This document shows positions 34,337-44,734 of a stretch of 64,000 nucleotides of DNA, piece by piece. The notes below the pieces were generated by a model, which was not told the origin of the DNA, did not search any database, and saw nothing but the letters and a program-made list of their open reading frames with translations. The stretch spans positions 90,825,948 to 90,889,947 of the forward strand of contig NC_035438.2 of NCBI RefSeq assembly GCF_002127325.2. Reading direction: 5' to 3'. How positions within the stretch are numbered: position 1 is the first letter of the stretch; the number at the start of each line of letters is the position of its first letter. Position numbers and translations under genes: made by a program. This stretch comes from Helianthus annuus (Eukaryota > Streptophyta > Magnoliopsida > Asterales > Asteraceae).

Positions 34337-35372
34337 TGTAACACCCCCAAAATTCCACCTGCGGAAACCCCGCGAGGCGTGTTACGCATCAGAGTCGAGC
34401 CACCAATCACATTGAACCAATGGTAATTACTTAAATAAAACATGTCATTAATTACTGAAATAAAATGTCAACATGATATCAATTTCCAAAATGTTGTGTA
34501 GCGGAAGCATGTAATAAATCGTTTAGCAAATGTTTCGTAATAGTACTTAAAACCAATGTCTAACATGCAAGTTAATTCGAAAGCCTCGATCCATGACCAC
34601 TCCAGCACTTCCAGATAGCAAGTCCATGTTCCAAACGTTAATGACCTACAAGCATGCAAACAAGTGTGTCAGACTACGCTGGTGAGTTCAAGGTGTTGCT
34701 TACGTGTGAAGTTACCAGATATTATTTAAATCAACTCGTTGTTTTGGTTTAGATGTCGTTGTTAACTCGTTTACTGTACCGTATGCAGCGTCAATGATGG
34801 GAATGCCTAACCCCAATGCCCTACAGGCATTGGTCAAAGTCAAGGTATCAAACAACCTTGACAAGCTGTAGGAGGTCTTATATCCGCGTTATATTCACAA
34901 GTTGTCCCAGTAATTAGTTCACGCCCGTCCTTACGGCCCGGTGTGAGGGTGCCAAACCTAATAGCGCTATCAACTAATTATCCCATTGCCTTACAGGCAA
35001 TCCGGTAAATGATTGTTTCTATGTTTCAGTTGTTTACCCCAAGTTTCCCTTCCAAATGTTTACCAGTTGTCCCAAACCACCGGGACGCATGCTTGAGAAA
35101 ATGCAATGAACTCACCTTGGTTTGCTCGGCAGATTATACCAAAGTTACTTGACTTAAAAGTGATCAAACACGTCCTAACAGGATTACCATACAAGTCTGG
35201 TTTGGTTCAGGTAAAGCACGTATGTTTCACACAAAGTTAACACGTTACAAACACGTATAAGTCATGGCAACACTTTAACAATCAAACAATGTGCGATTGG
35301 ATAAGCCCACTGGTAATCGGCCCAAATAGATAAACAGCCCAAACACATATGGCCCAAAGTGAAAATGTATAA

Positions 35373-35665
35373 GTTGTGCGATTTGCTGGATTTGTGCGAT
35401 CGGACAGGCCCAACCCAATCACTGTCCGGCCCAATCAGTCACATATATGTGGCCTTGTGCGATCCAAGCAGACTTGTGCGATCTGCTTGGGTTGTGCGAT
35501 CTGATTAACCTTGTGCGATCATGCAATGTTCACGTTGTACACTGTGCTAAAACCTGTGATACCTAGCTTGTGCGATCTGTGTTGTGCGATCAGGTATGGT
35601 CTGATCTTGTGCGACCGAGTGGCTTGTGTGATTGGGCTTTTGTGCGATCAAGCCCTTATGCGATC
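35373..35665. repeat. TTGTGCGATC motif cluster in gypsy-2 LTR
   Basis: About a dozen copies of TTGTGCGATC or close variants. Four consecutive copies at about 35455-35522 are spaced 18-19 bp. Further copies lie at 36349-36393, and the same set lies in the other LTR at about 42893-43190, where a few copies have point changes. Confidence 0.85.
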
Positions 35666-36401
35666 CGTTTAAACATCCGATAATCTTGTTATTCGGTTAC
35701 AATTACAATTAATTTCGTTTGACCCAATTAACAGTTTCCAAACTTATCACATATCAATTAACATCTAACAATTTCAAAATTAATCAATTATCGATCAAAC
35801 AAGGCAATCATAGACTAACCCATAAGAACCCTAATCATGAACAATATTCTTAAACATATTATTCAGATTCTTATGAACCCTAAAGATCTACCAACATGAA
35901 CAATAATCATCCGGTTTATAATACATCACGGTCGATTCCTAAGTGTTCGGTTCTTGGTTAATATCATACAATCCGATTCATAACAAGCCGATTTCATGAT
36001 CATTATCATTCAACCTATATGTGAGCCGATTAACAAGAACATCACATACAATAATCATGTCTACACACTAACCATCATATCAAACATTGATCACAGTAAC
36101 ATGTAACAAAACATAGGGCACTAACCGTTTCAAGGAAAGATCCGAATCCTATGAACTTCGAGGAGGGTGGCTGCCTTCGGTTCGTGAGAGGGAGAGAAAG
36201 AAAAGCTAGGGTTGTGTGTTATGTTTGAGAGTTGTGACAAATGAGAAAACAAAACTCAAGAATGAGTTCTTATTTGCGTAGAAAAGGAGTGGGCCGGCCC
36301 ATCACGGCTGCCCCTTTGGTCCGATTACAAGATGTGGCCCAAATGGCCTTGTGCGTTCCAATAAGTGTTGTGCGATCAGTTTGTATTGTGCGTTTAAGCC
36401 A

Positions 36402-36408
36402 ATATATA
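36402..36408 (-). promoter_or_regulatory. Possible TATA box of gypsy-2 LTR
   Basis: Minus-strand TATATAT about 75 bases inside the U3 end. A CT-rich, 5'UTR-like segment (TTTCTTTCTCTCCCTCTCAC) follows near 36185-36205. Confidence 0.4.
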
Positions 36409-36484
36409 CATACATTCATCACATTACACAAAACACAAAATCATAACGTTACACAGAAGTGGGTTCGAATTACGAGTTGTCACA

Positions 36485-36496
36485 GTATCCCCAACT
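36485..36496 (-). other. Polypurine tract of gypsy-2
   Basis: Minus-strand AGTTGGGGATAC directly abuts the U3 start TGTGACAACTC, as expected for plus-strand priming. Confidence 0.7.
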
Positions 36497-36566
36497 AAAT
36501 GGAAATTTCGTCCCGAAATTTGGTACGCACTCACTGAGGAAGCTAGGTAAGTTAAAGCTAGGTAAG

Positions 36567-39500
36567 TTACATCGTTTGCTGGTTTTCCTGGGGTGTCACA
36601 TCCTCCCCAACTTGAATGGGAATTTCGTCCCGAAATTCGCTAGTTGAATCAACACTAGGTTCACTGGGTTTTGACTGGTCTTCGGGGAACAAATGTGGAT
36701 ACTTAAGTTTCATCTGGTCCTCGCGTTCCCACGTGAACCCTGGACCATGTCTTGAGTTCCAACGAACTCTCACAATCGGTATACGGCTGTGTTTACGAAC
36801 TTTAACTTCCCGATCCATAATCTCAATTGGTTCTTCGACAAACTGCAATTTGTCGTCTATCTTCAGCTCTTGAAATGGTACAACTAATGTTTCATCAACC
36901 AAACACTTCTTTAATTGTGATACGTGAAACACATCATGGACATTACCCAACTCAGCAGGTAATTCCAACCTGTAGGCCACCTTTCCAATCCGTTCTAAAA
37001 TTCTGAATGGTCCCACATAACGAGGGTTTAGTTTGCCGTGTTTCCCAAATCGCACCACACCCTTCCAGGGTGAAACCTTTAACATAACGCGGTCATTAAC
37101 TTCAAATTCTAGCGGTTTACTTCGCTTGTCAGCGTAGCTTTTCTGACGATCGCGAGCTGCGGCCATACGGTTTCGAATCTGCACAATGCTTTCTGACGCC
37201 TCAAGAACAAACTCAGGTCCTGTGATCTGACTATCCCCCACCTCATGCCAACAGAGAGGTGAACGACATTTCCGTCCGTACAGTGCTTCGAACGGAGCTG
37301 CCTTAATACTTGAATGGTAGCTGTTGTTGTAGGAGAATTCTATCAACGGCAAGTGTTTCTCCCACCCTTTCCCAAAATTGAGTACGCATACCCGAAGCAT
37401 ATCTTCAAGTGTTTGGATGGTGCGCTCGCTTTGACCATCCGTCTGCGGGTGATAAGCGGTACTCATGTCGAGTTGGGAACCGAACGATTTATGCATTGAC
37501 TGCCATAACTCTGAAGTGAAACACGGATCTCGATCTGAGATGATAGAAGTTGGCACCCCATGCCTAGAAACCACTTCCTTAAGGTAGATTGCTGCCAATT
37601 GAGAAAACTTGTCTGTTTCCTTAATTGCTAAGAAGTGTGCCGACTTCGTGAGGCGATCAACAATCACCCAAATGGTATCGTTCCCGGCCTGAGTTCTGGG
37701 TAATCCTGTCACAAAATCCATAGCGATCTGTTCCCACTTCCATGTGGGTATCTCTGGTTGCTGCAGTAGGCCTGATGGCTTTTGATGCTCCGCTTTAACT
37801 TTAGCACAAGTCAAACATTTGCTGACGTAGGTTGCTATATGAGCCTTCATGCTGGGCCACCAGTAGGTAATTTTTAAGTCGTGGTACATCTTATCTGATC
37901 CAGGATGTACAGAGTAACGTGATTTATGTGCCTCTTCCATTACAAGTTCTCGTAAGTTGCCAAAGAATGGGACCCAAATGCGTCCAGTTACGTAGTAAGC
38001 ACCGTCTCCCTTTTGTTCTAGTCGTTGCCTCGAGCCACGTAAAGCTTCAGTTCGAACGTTCTCTGGTTTTAATGCTTCTAACTGAGCATCCCGTATCTGG
38101 GAAGGGAGATTGGACTGGATCGTGAGTTGCAATGCTCGTACACGCCTAGGTGCATTATCCTTTCTGCTGAGGGCGTCAGCTACAACGTTCGCCTTGCCCG
38201 GATGATACTTGATGGCACATTCATAATCGTTCAATAACTCCACCCATCGTCGTTGTCGCATATTCAACTCTTTCTGGTCGAAGATGTGCTGGAGACTCCT
38301 ATGGTCGGTGTACATGGTGCATTTGGTACCGTACAGATAGTGCCTCCAAATCTTCAACGCAAACACCACCGCTCCTAACTCCAAGTCTTGTGTCGTGTAG
38401 TTCTTCTCGTGCACCTTTAGCTGACGAGAAGCATAAGCTATCACCTTCTCGCGTTGCATCAACACACAACCGAGACCCTGAATCGAAGCATCACAATAAA
38501 CCACAAAATCTTCGGTACCCTCTGGTAATGACAAGATCGGTGCACTGCAAAGTTTCTGCTTTAACAACTGGAAGGCCTCTTCCTGCTTCGTTCCCCAAGA
38601 GTATACCGTGTTCTTCTGTGTTAGTGAGGTGAGAGGTTGCGCGATTTTCGAGAAGTCTTTAATGAACCTCCGATAATACCCTGCGAGACCAAGAAATTGT
38701 CGCACCTCAGACGGAGTCTTTGGTGCCGCCCAATTTTTAACTGCATCCACCTTTGCAGGATCCACATGTATCCCTTTCTCGTTAACAACGTGCCCAAGGA
38801 AATGCACTTCTCGAATCCAAAAGTCGCACTTTGAAAATTTCGCATACAACTGTTCTCTTCTCAAAAGTTCCAAGATGAGACGTAGGTGACGTTCGTGATC
38901 TTCCTTGTTCTTGGAATAGACTAAGATGTCGTCAATAAACACTATAACGAACTCGTCGAGATATGGCTTACATACGCGGTTCATGAGATCCATGAAAACC
39001 GCTGGTGCATTGGTCAATCCAAACGGCATGACCAAAAACTCATAGTGTCCGTAGCGCGTTCGAAAAGCCGTCTTGGGAACATCCTCTTCCCTAACCCTTA
39101 CCTGGTGATAACCCGACCTTAAGTCGATCTTTGAATAGAAACTTGACCCTTGCAACTGGTCAAACAAGTCGTCGATGCGTGGTAACGGATAGCGGTTCTT
39201 AATGGTCACCTTGTTGAGCTCTCGATAGTCGATACACATACGGAATGACCCGTCTTTCTTCTTTACGAACAGAACTGGGGCTCCCCAAGGCGAAGAACTG
39301 GGTCGTATGAAACCCCTGTCCAACAATTCTTGTAGCTGATTAGACAGCTCCTGCAACTCACCAGGTGCTAACCGGTAAGGGGCTCGAGCAATCGGAGCCG
39401 CTCCCGGCGCAAGATCAATCTGGAATTCTACTTGACGATGAGGAGGTAACCCTGGTAGCTCCTCTGGGAACACATCAGCGAATTCTCGCACCACTGGTAG

Positions 39501-41347
39501 ATCCTCGATCTTACTCTCTTCAGACTGAGCGTTGGTAACTAACGCTAACAGTGCAGGATACCCCTTTTGTAGATACTGCTGTGCACGCATGGCCGTGATA
39601 ATCCCAACCATCGTCCCACTACGATGCCCTTGAACTAATAGTGACTCCCCATCAGGGAGAGGAATACGCACAACTTTCTCCTTACACAAAATTTCTGCTT
39701 GGTGCTTAGACAACCAATCCATCCCTACTACTACGTCGAAACTACCGAGGGTAACGGGAAGGAGGTCAATATCAAACACCTGACCCACGAGATCTAGTTT
39801 GCACCCAAATAGGACATTTGAGGCTTCTATCGTCTTACCATCTGCTAATTCTACTACTTGTTTAACTTCTAAAGGTGTTGGGGTTATCCCTAATCGTTGA
39901 CTAAACTCTAGGGACACGTAACTCCAATTGGCACCCGAATCAAATAATACAGAAGCAATACGATTGTTAACAGGAAACGTACCAGTTACAACGTTGCCGT
40001 CATTCCTGGCATCCCCTGCTCCAAGCTGGAACACTCTGCCTCGAGCACCATTACCCCCATTATTGCCGTTGTTGTTGTTGTTCCCAGCATTGTTATTATT
40101 CGGGCGGTTGTTGTCGTTGGCGTTCTGGTTTAACTGAGGACAATCCCGCTTAAAGTGACCCTCGTCACCACACTGATAGCACCCCTTCCTGAAACCCTGG
40201 TTCTGCTGGGGTGGTTGTCCCTGTTGTCTCTGATTCTGCTGGTTTTGTTGCTGCTGGTGTTTGGGCTGTGGGGCCCTACAATCCTTGGCCTCATGGCCCA
40301 CTTTACCGCACCTGCGACATGTGCGACTACACGGCCCGAAATGATGGTAGCCACACTTATTACACTGTGGTTTCTTCCCTGCATACGAGCCCTGACCTTG
40401 GCCACTTCCCTGGCCTTGATTGACAGAAGACGACTGGCTAATGTTGCGGTTGTTGTTGTTGTCTGGTCTTTTCTGAGTCTGACCAGCACTGGATGCTCGA
40501 TCATAATCACTCCACTTCCGCTTGTTATCATTAGCGGACGCAGTGGCAGTGGGTGTAGTAGCAGTAGTGGCCGAAATGCGCGGTGGTAACGAATCGCTTT
40601 CTACCTCTTGGTCCACAATCTTATGAGTCAGACGAACGATCTGTGTCAAATCATTGAGATGGGCTGCAGTGACCAAGCTTTTCACACACGGAGGCAACCC
40701 TTTGATGAATAATTCAATCCTCCGAGACATAGGCCGAGACAAGTTCGGGCACATGTCGGCCAGTTCATACGATCGCTTCACATACGCTTCGACTTCAGAT
40801 CCAACCATTTTCAAGTCGTAGTACTCGTTTTCCAGCTTCTGGACTTCATCCCGAGGACAGTACTCCTCCCTGATCAGTTCTTTAAAGTCTTCCCAGGTTG
40901 TGGCATTCGCTGCCTCGATGCCCAACAACTGTACCTGGGCGTTCCACCACGTTAGGGCACCATCAGCCAAGGTACCCGCAGCATATTTCACCCTGTCCCC
41001 AGCGGGACAGTTATAGATAGCAAACACAGACTCTGCTTTTTCGAACCATCTTAGGAGTCCCACAGCCCCTTCAGTCCCGGTGAAGGTCTGTGGCTTACAG
41101 TCCATAAACATTTTGAATGTGCACGCAGGCTGGTTAGGTTGAGGTTGCGCTTGTTGACCTAAATGACGGAAGGGAACACATTATAGCAGTGAAAAGACGT
41201 GTACGTGGTATAAGAGTAAAAGTACTTGGTACATTCTGTACCAGCTTGATAGGCTGCTAAAGCCTCAGCCACGCGGGTATTGATTAGGTCAGTCAACTCA
41301 GCCTGAGTCATGGTGATGTTGCCACGTCCGTGTCCTCGTCCACTCAT
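36567..41347 (-). CDS. Gypsy-2 gag-pol polyprotein (intron at 41159-41241)
   Basis: Best model: exon 1 41347-41242 ([20 protein letters not shown]...) and exon 2 41158-36567, joined in frame to 1565 residues. Without splicing the ORF from ATG 41111 encodes 1514. Order: gag; two CCHC knuckles ([14 protein letters not shown] about 316-329, [14 protein letters not shown] about 362-375); protease with DSGA (about 442); reverse transcriptase with FIDD (about 776-779); RNase H (YCDAS, TDHRSL); integrase with HHCC finger, core ([32 protein letters not shown]) and a chromodomain-like end ([19 protein letters not shown]). No stop or frameshift seen. The last residues ([13 protein letters not shown]) are encoded by the vestigial polypurine/LTR junction. 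All catalytic motifs are present, so it may be functional. Confidence 0.92.
36597..36612 (-). other. Vestigial second polypurine tract and LTR start
   Basis: The minus strand reads AAGTTGGGGAGGATGTGACA and then CCCC, a polypurine tract followed by a typical gypsy U3 start. It lies about 116 bases before the tract actually in use and inside the 3' end of the gag-pol frame. Confidence 0.6.
41159..41241 (-). other. Probable 83-bp GT-AG intron in gypsy-2 gag
   Basis: On the minus strand it begins GTACAGAATG and ends CGTCATTTAG, with a T-rich 3' half. Its length is not a multiple of three and it carries an in-frame stop. Removing it joins the typical gag start (AAYQAG) to [10 protein letters not shown] in frame. 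Confidence 0.7.
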
Positions 41348-41844
41348 GTTTCTATAGTTGGGAATAAACTGATTTAGAAATCGAAATGAGATAGGAGTCA
41401 AGTATCATACCGATATTCACGTACTACTAAGTTCACACATAGTAAGGCAGAACCCTTCTCACGCTCGAGAAGCCTCACTGGGACTTGCATGCACCCCGCG
41501 TTATTATTAAGTGTGCACCCATAATAATAAGGCAATTTGCATGCTTATCTCAGTGCCTCTTAGCTTGCGCTCGAAGTTTCCCCCGTTCAAACAACACAAC
41601 AGATGATATCACAGTTCTATGGTTTACATGAGTCGAAGGGTAGTGTCACACTATCAAGTCACTATAGCGTTAAATGTTTCAGTTCATATACGTTGCGAGT
41701 GTGTGACTGCTAAGCAAGTAATGTATAAAGTGAGAGAGAGACGAACCTTGCAATCTGGAGCTGAGTGTCATGATCGATTTTCGAAGTTGTTCGGTTATAG
41801 TCTGGTTTTACAAAACGTTTTAAAACCTAGTTCACTATAACCAG
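41348..41844 (-). other. Leader of gypsy-2
   Basis: About 500 bases between primer site and gag with no supported ORF. Confidence 0.7.
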
Positions 41845-41858
41845 TGGCTCTGATACCA
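41845..41858 (-). other. Primer-binding site, initiator Met tRNA
   Basis: Minus strand TGGTATCAGAGCCA, two bases from the 5' LTR. Confidence 0.95.
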
Positions 41859-41860
41859 AC

Positions 41861-44008
41861 TGTAACACCCCCAAAATTCCACCTGCGGAAACCCCGCGAG
41901 GCGTGTTACGCATCAGAGTCGAGCCACCAATCACATTGAACCAATGGTAATTACTTAAATAAAACATGTCATTAATTACTGAAATAAAATGTCAACATGA
42001 TATCAATTTCCAAAATGTTGTGTAGCGGAAGCATGTAATAAATCGTTTAGCAAATGTTTCGTAATAGTACTTAAAACCAATGTCTAACATGCAAGTTAAT
42101 TCGAAAGCCTCGATCCATGACCACTCCAGCACTTCCAGATAGCAAGTCCATGTTCCAAACGTTAATGACCTACAAGCATGCAAACAAGTGTGTCAGACTA
42201 CGCTGGTGAGTTCAAGGTGTTGCTTACGTGTGAAGTTACCAGATATTAGTTAAATCAACTCGTTGTTTTGGTTTAGATGTCGTTGTTAACTCGTTTACTG
42301 TACCGTATACAGCGTCAATGATGGGAATGCCTAACCCCAATGCCCTACAGGCATTGGTCAAAGTCAAGGTATCAAACAACCTTGACAAGCTGTAGGAGGT
42401 CTTATATCCGCGTTATATTCACAAGTTGTCCCAGTAATTAGTTCACGCCCGTCCTTACGGCCCGGTGTGAGGGTGCCAAACCTAATAGCGCTATCAACTA
42501 ATAACCCCATTGCCTTACAGGCAATCCGGTAAATGATTGTTTCTATGTTTCAGTTGTTTACCCCAAGTTTCCCTTCCAAATGTTTACCAGTTGTCCCAAA
42601 CCACCGGGACGCATGCTTGAGAAAATGCAATGAACTCACCTTGGTTTGCTCGGCAGATTATACCAAAGTTACTTGACTTAAAAGTGATCAAACACGTCCT
42701 AACAGGATTACCATACAAGTCAGGTTTGGTTCAGGTAAAGCACGTATGTTTCACACAAAGTTAACACGTTACAAACACGTATAGGTCATGGCAACACTTT
42801 AACAATCAAACAATGTGCGATTGGATAAGCCCACTGGTAATCGGCCCAAATAGATAAACAGCCCAAACACATACGGCCGAAAGTGAAAATGTATAAGTTA
42901 TGCGATTTGCTGGATTTGTGCGATCGGACAGGCCCAACCCAATCACTGTCCGGCCCAATCAGTCACATATATGTGGCCTTGTGTGATCCAAGCAGACTTG
43001 TGCGATCTGCTTGGGTTGTGCGATCTGATTAACCTTGTGCAATCATGCAATGTTCACGTTGTACACTGTGCTAAAACCTGTGATACCTAGCTTGTGCGAT
43101 CTGTGTTGTGCGATCAGGTATGGTCTGATCTTGTGCGACCGAGTGGCTTGTGTGATTGGGCTTTTGTGCGATCAAGCCCTTATGCGATCCGTTTAAACAT
43201 CCGATAATCTTGTTATTCGGTTACAATTACAATTAATTTCGTTTGACCCAATTAACAGTTTCCAAACTTATCACATATCAATTAACATCTAACAATTTCA
43301 AAATTAATCAATTATCGATCAAACAAGGCAATCATAGACTAACCCATAAGAACCCTAATCATGAACAATATTCTTAAACATATTATTCAGATTCTTATGA
43401 ACCCTAAAGATCTACCAACATGAACAATAATCATCCGGTTTATAATACATCACGGTCGATTCCTAAGTGTTCGGTTCTTGGTTAATATCATACAATCCGA
43501 TTCATAACAAGCCGATTTCATGATCATTATCATTCAACCTATATGTGAGCCGATTAACAAGAACATCACATACAATAATCATGTCTACACACTAACCATC
43601 ATATCAAACATTGATCACAGTAACATGTAACAAAACATAGGGCACTAACCGTTTCAAGGAAAGATCTGAATCCTATGAACTTCGAGGAGGGTGGCTGCCT
43701 TCGGTTCGTGAGAGGGAGAGAAAGAAAAGCTAGGGTTGTGTGTTATGTTTGAGAGTTGTGACAAATGAGAAAACAAAACTCAAGAATGAGTTCTTGTTTG
43801 CGTAGAAAAGGAGTGGGCCGGCCCATCACGGCTGCCCCTTTGGTCCGATTACAAGATGTGGCCCAAATGGCCTTGTGCGTTCCAATAAGTGTTGTGCGAT
43901 CGGTTTGTATTGTGCGATTAAGCCAATATATACATACATTCATCACATTACACAAAACACAAAATCATAACGTTACACAGAAGTGGGTTCGAATTACGAG
44001 TTGTCACA
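41861..44008 (-). repeat. 5' LTR of gypsy-2 (2148 bp)
   Basis: Same ends and exactly the same length as 34337-36484, with about 15 substitutions. Contains the motif cluster at about 42893-43190. Confidence 0.95.
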
Positions 44009-44013
44009 TAATA
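44009..44013. other. Target-site duplication TAATA, right
   Basis: Matches 34332-34336. The palindrome leader resumes here and leads to the primer site. Confidence 0.95.
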
Positions 44014-44040
44014 CACAAGATAACACACGTTGTGCACTAC

Positions 44041-44058
44041 TCCCCGGCAACGGCGCCA
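44041..44058 (-). other. Primer-binding site, tRNA-Asp, right arm
   Basis: Minus strand TGGCGCCGTTGCCGGGGA. It is the inverted counterpart of 28121-28138. Confidence 0.9.
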
Positions 44059-44734
44059 AAATTTGACGTCATGTCGTGGTCACAATCAAATTTAAACCCA
44101 ATAACAACTAAATAGATAGCGGTAAGTGGGTATCGAACATAGGGAGTTTGTGGAATATGTGTTATCTCGATGTATGTCTAACTTCACTAAAGCAAACTAA
44201 ATTGAAAGAAAAATAAATTCAACAGTGGGTTTGATTGGTTGATTTTTAAAACTAAGATTAACTAATTAAATTTCAAAAGAAAAGTTTTGGTTGTAAACAA
44301 TTAGAGACGAGTGACCATCTTTAGTTTCTGGTTTGCTTCAACATTTATATTATTAGTCCACTAGAAAGAACTACATAGACATAGCTCATGTGTGATTACT
44401 TACAGTGATGAAAGGGAACTAAGTACTCAGATTCCTAGAACGTGAGGTTGTTACCCGATGATCAATCAACCCTTACCCAATCCTAATTCTACCCATGATA
44501 TCTCGATTGCCAACGGCACCAAGAACGTATGGTTTCAAACTAGATTAACATAAGAATTAACAAGCTACTAACAAACAATCACACACCATAACAAACCAAC
44601 CATAAAGATAAGGATTGCTATTCTAGAAATTTAGGAAATCAAATACAATTGTCTCTACAAACCTTCAACTAAAGATAACCATAAAGACTTTAGTCATCCA
44701 TGGCTTGAACAAACCTTCTCCACCAAGTCCCTAA

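Larger units (their letters stand above)
34337..36484 (-). repeat. 3' LTR of gypsy-2 (2148 bp)
   Basis: TGTAACACCCCC to GAGTTGTCACA. Contains the TTGTGCGATC motif cluster and a TATA box. Short ORFs inside are not supported. Confidence 0.95.
34337..44008 (-). mobile_element. Gypsy-2, young and apparently complete Ty3/gypsy chromovirus-like element (9672 bp)
   Basis: A minus-strand element with two LTRs of exactly 2148 bp, an iMet primer site, a long gag-pol frame and the 5-bp duplication TAATA. I count about 15 base differences between the LTRs by eye. The chromodomain-like C-terminus and RT sequence suggest the Tekay/Del group. It lies in the leader of the right palindrome arm, so it is younger than the palindrome. 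Confidence 0.95.

Noticed and set aside
35455..35525. Regularly spaced TTGTGCGATC copies that resemble a CRISPR array
   Set aside because: The unit is 10 bases with 8-9-base gaps, lies in both LTRs of a plant retrotransposon, and has no spacer-repeat structure of CRISPR type.
40155..40589. Plus-strand ORFs of 70-144 codons across 40130-40590
   Set aside because: They are antisense shadows of the low-complexity Asn/Gln-rich gag region of gypsy-2.
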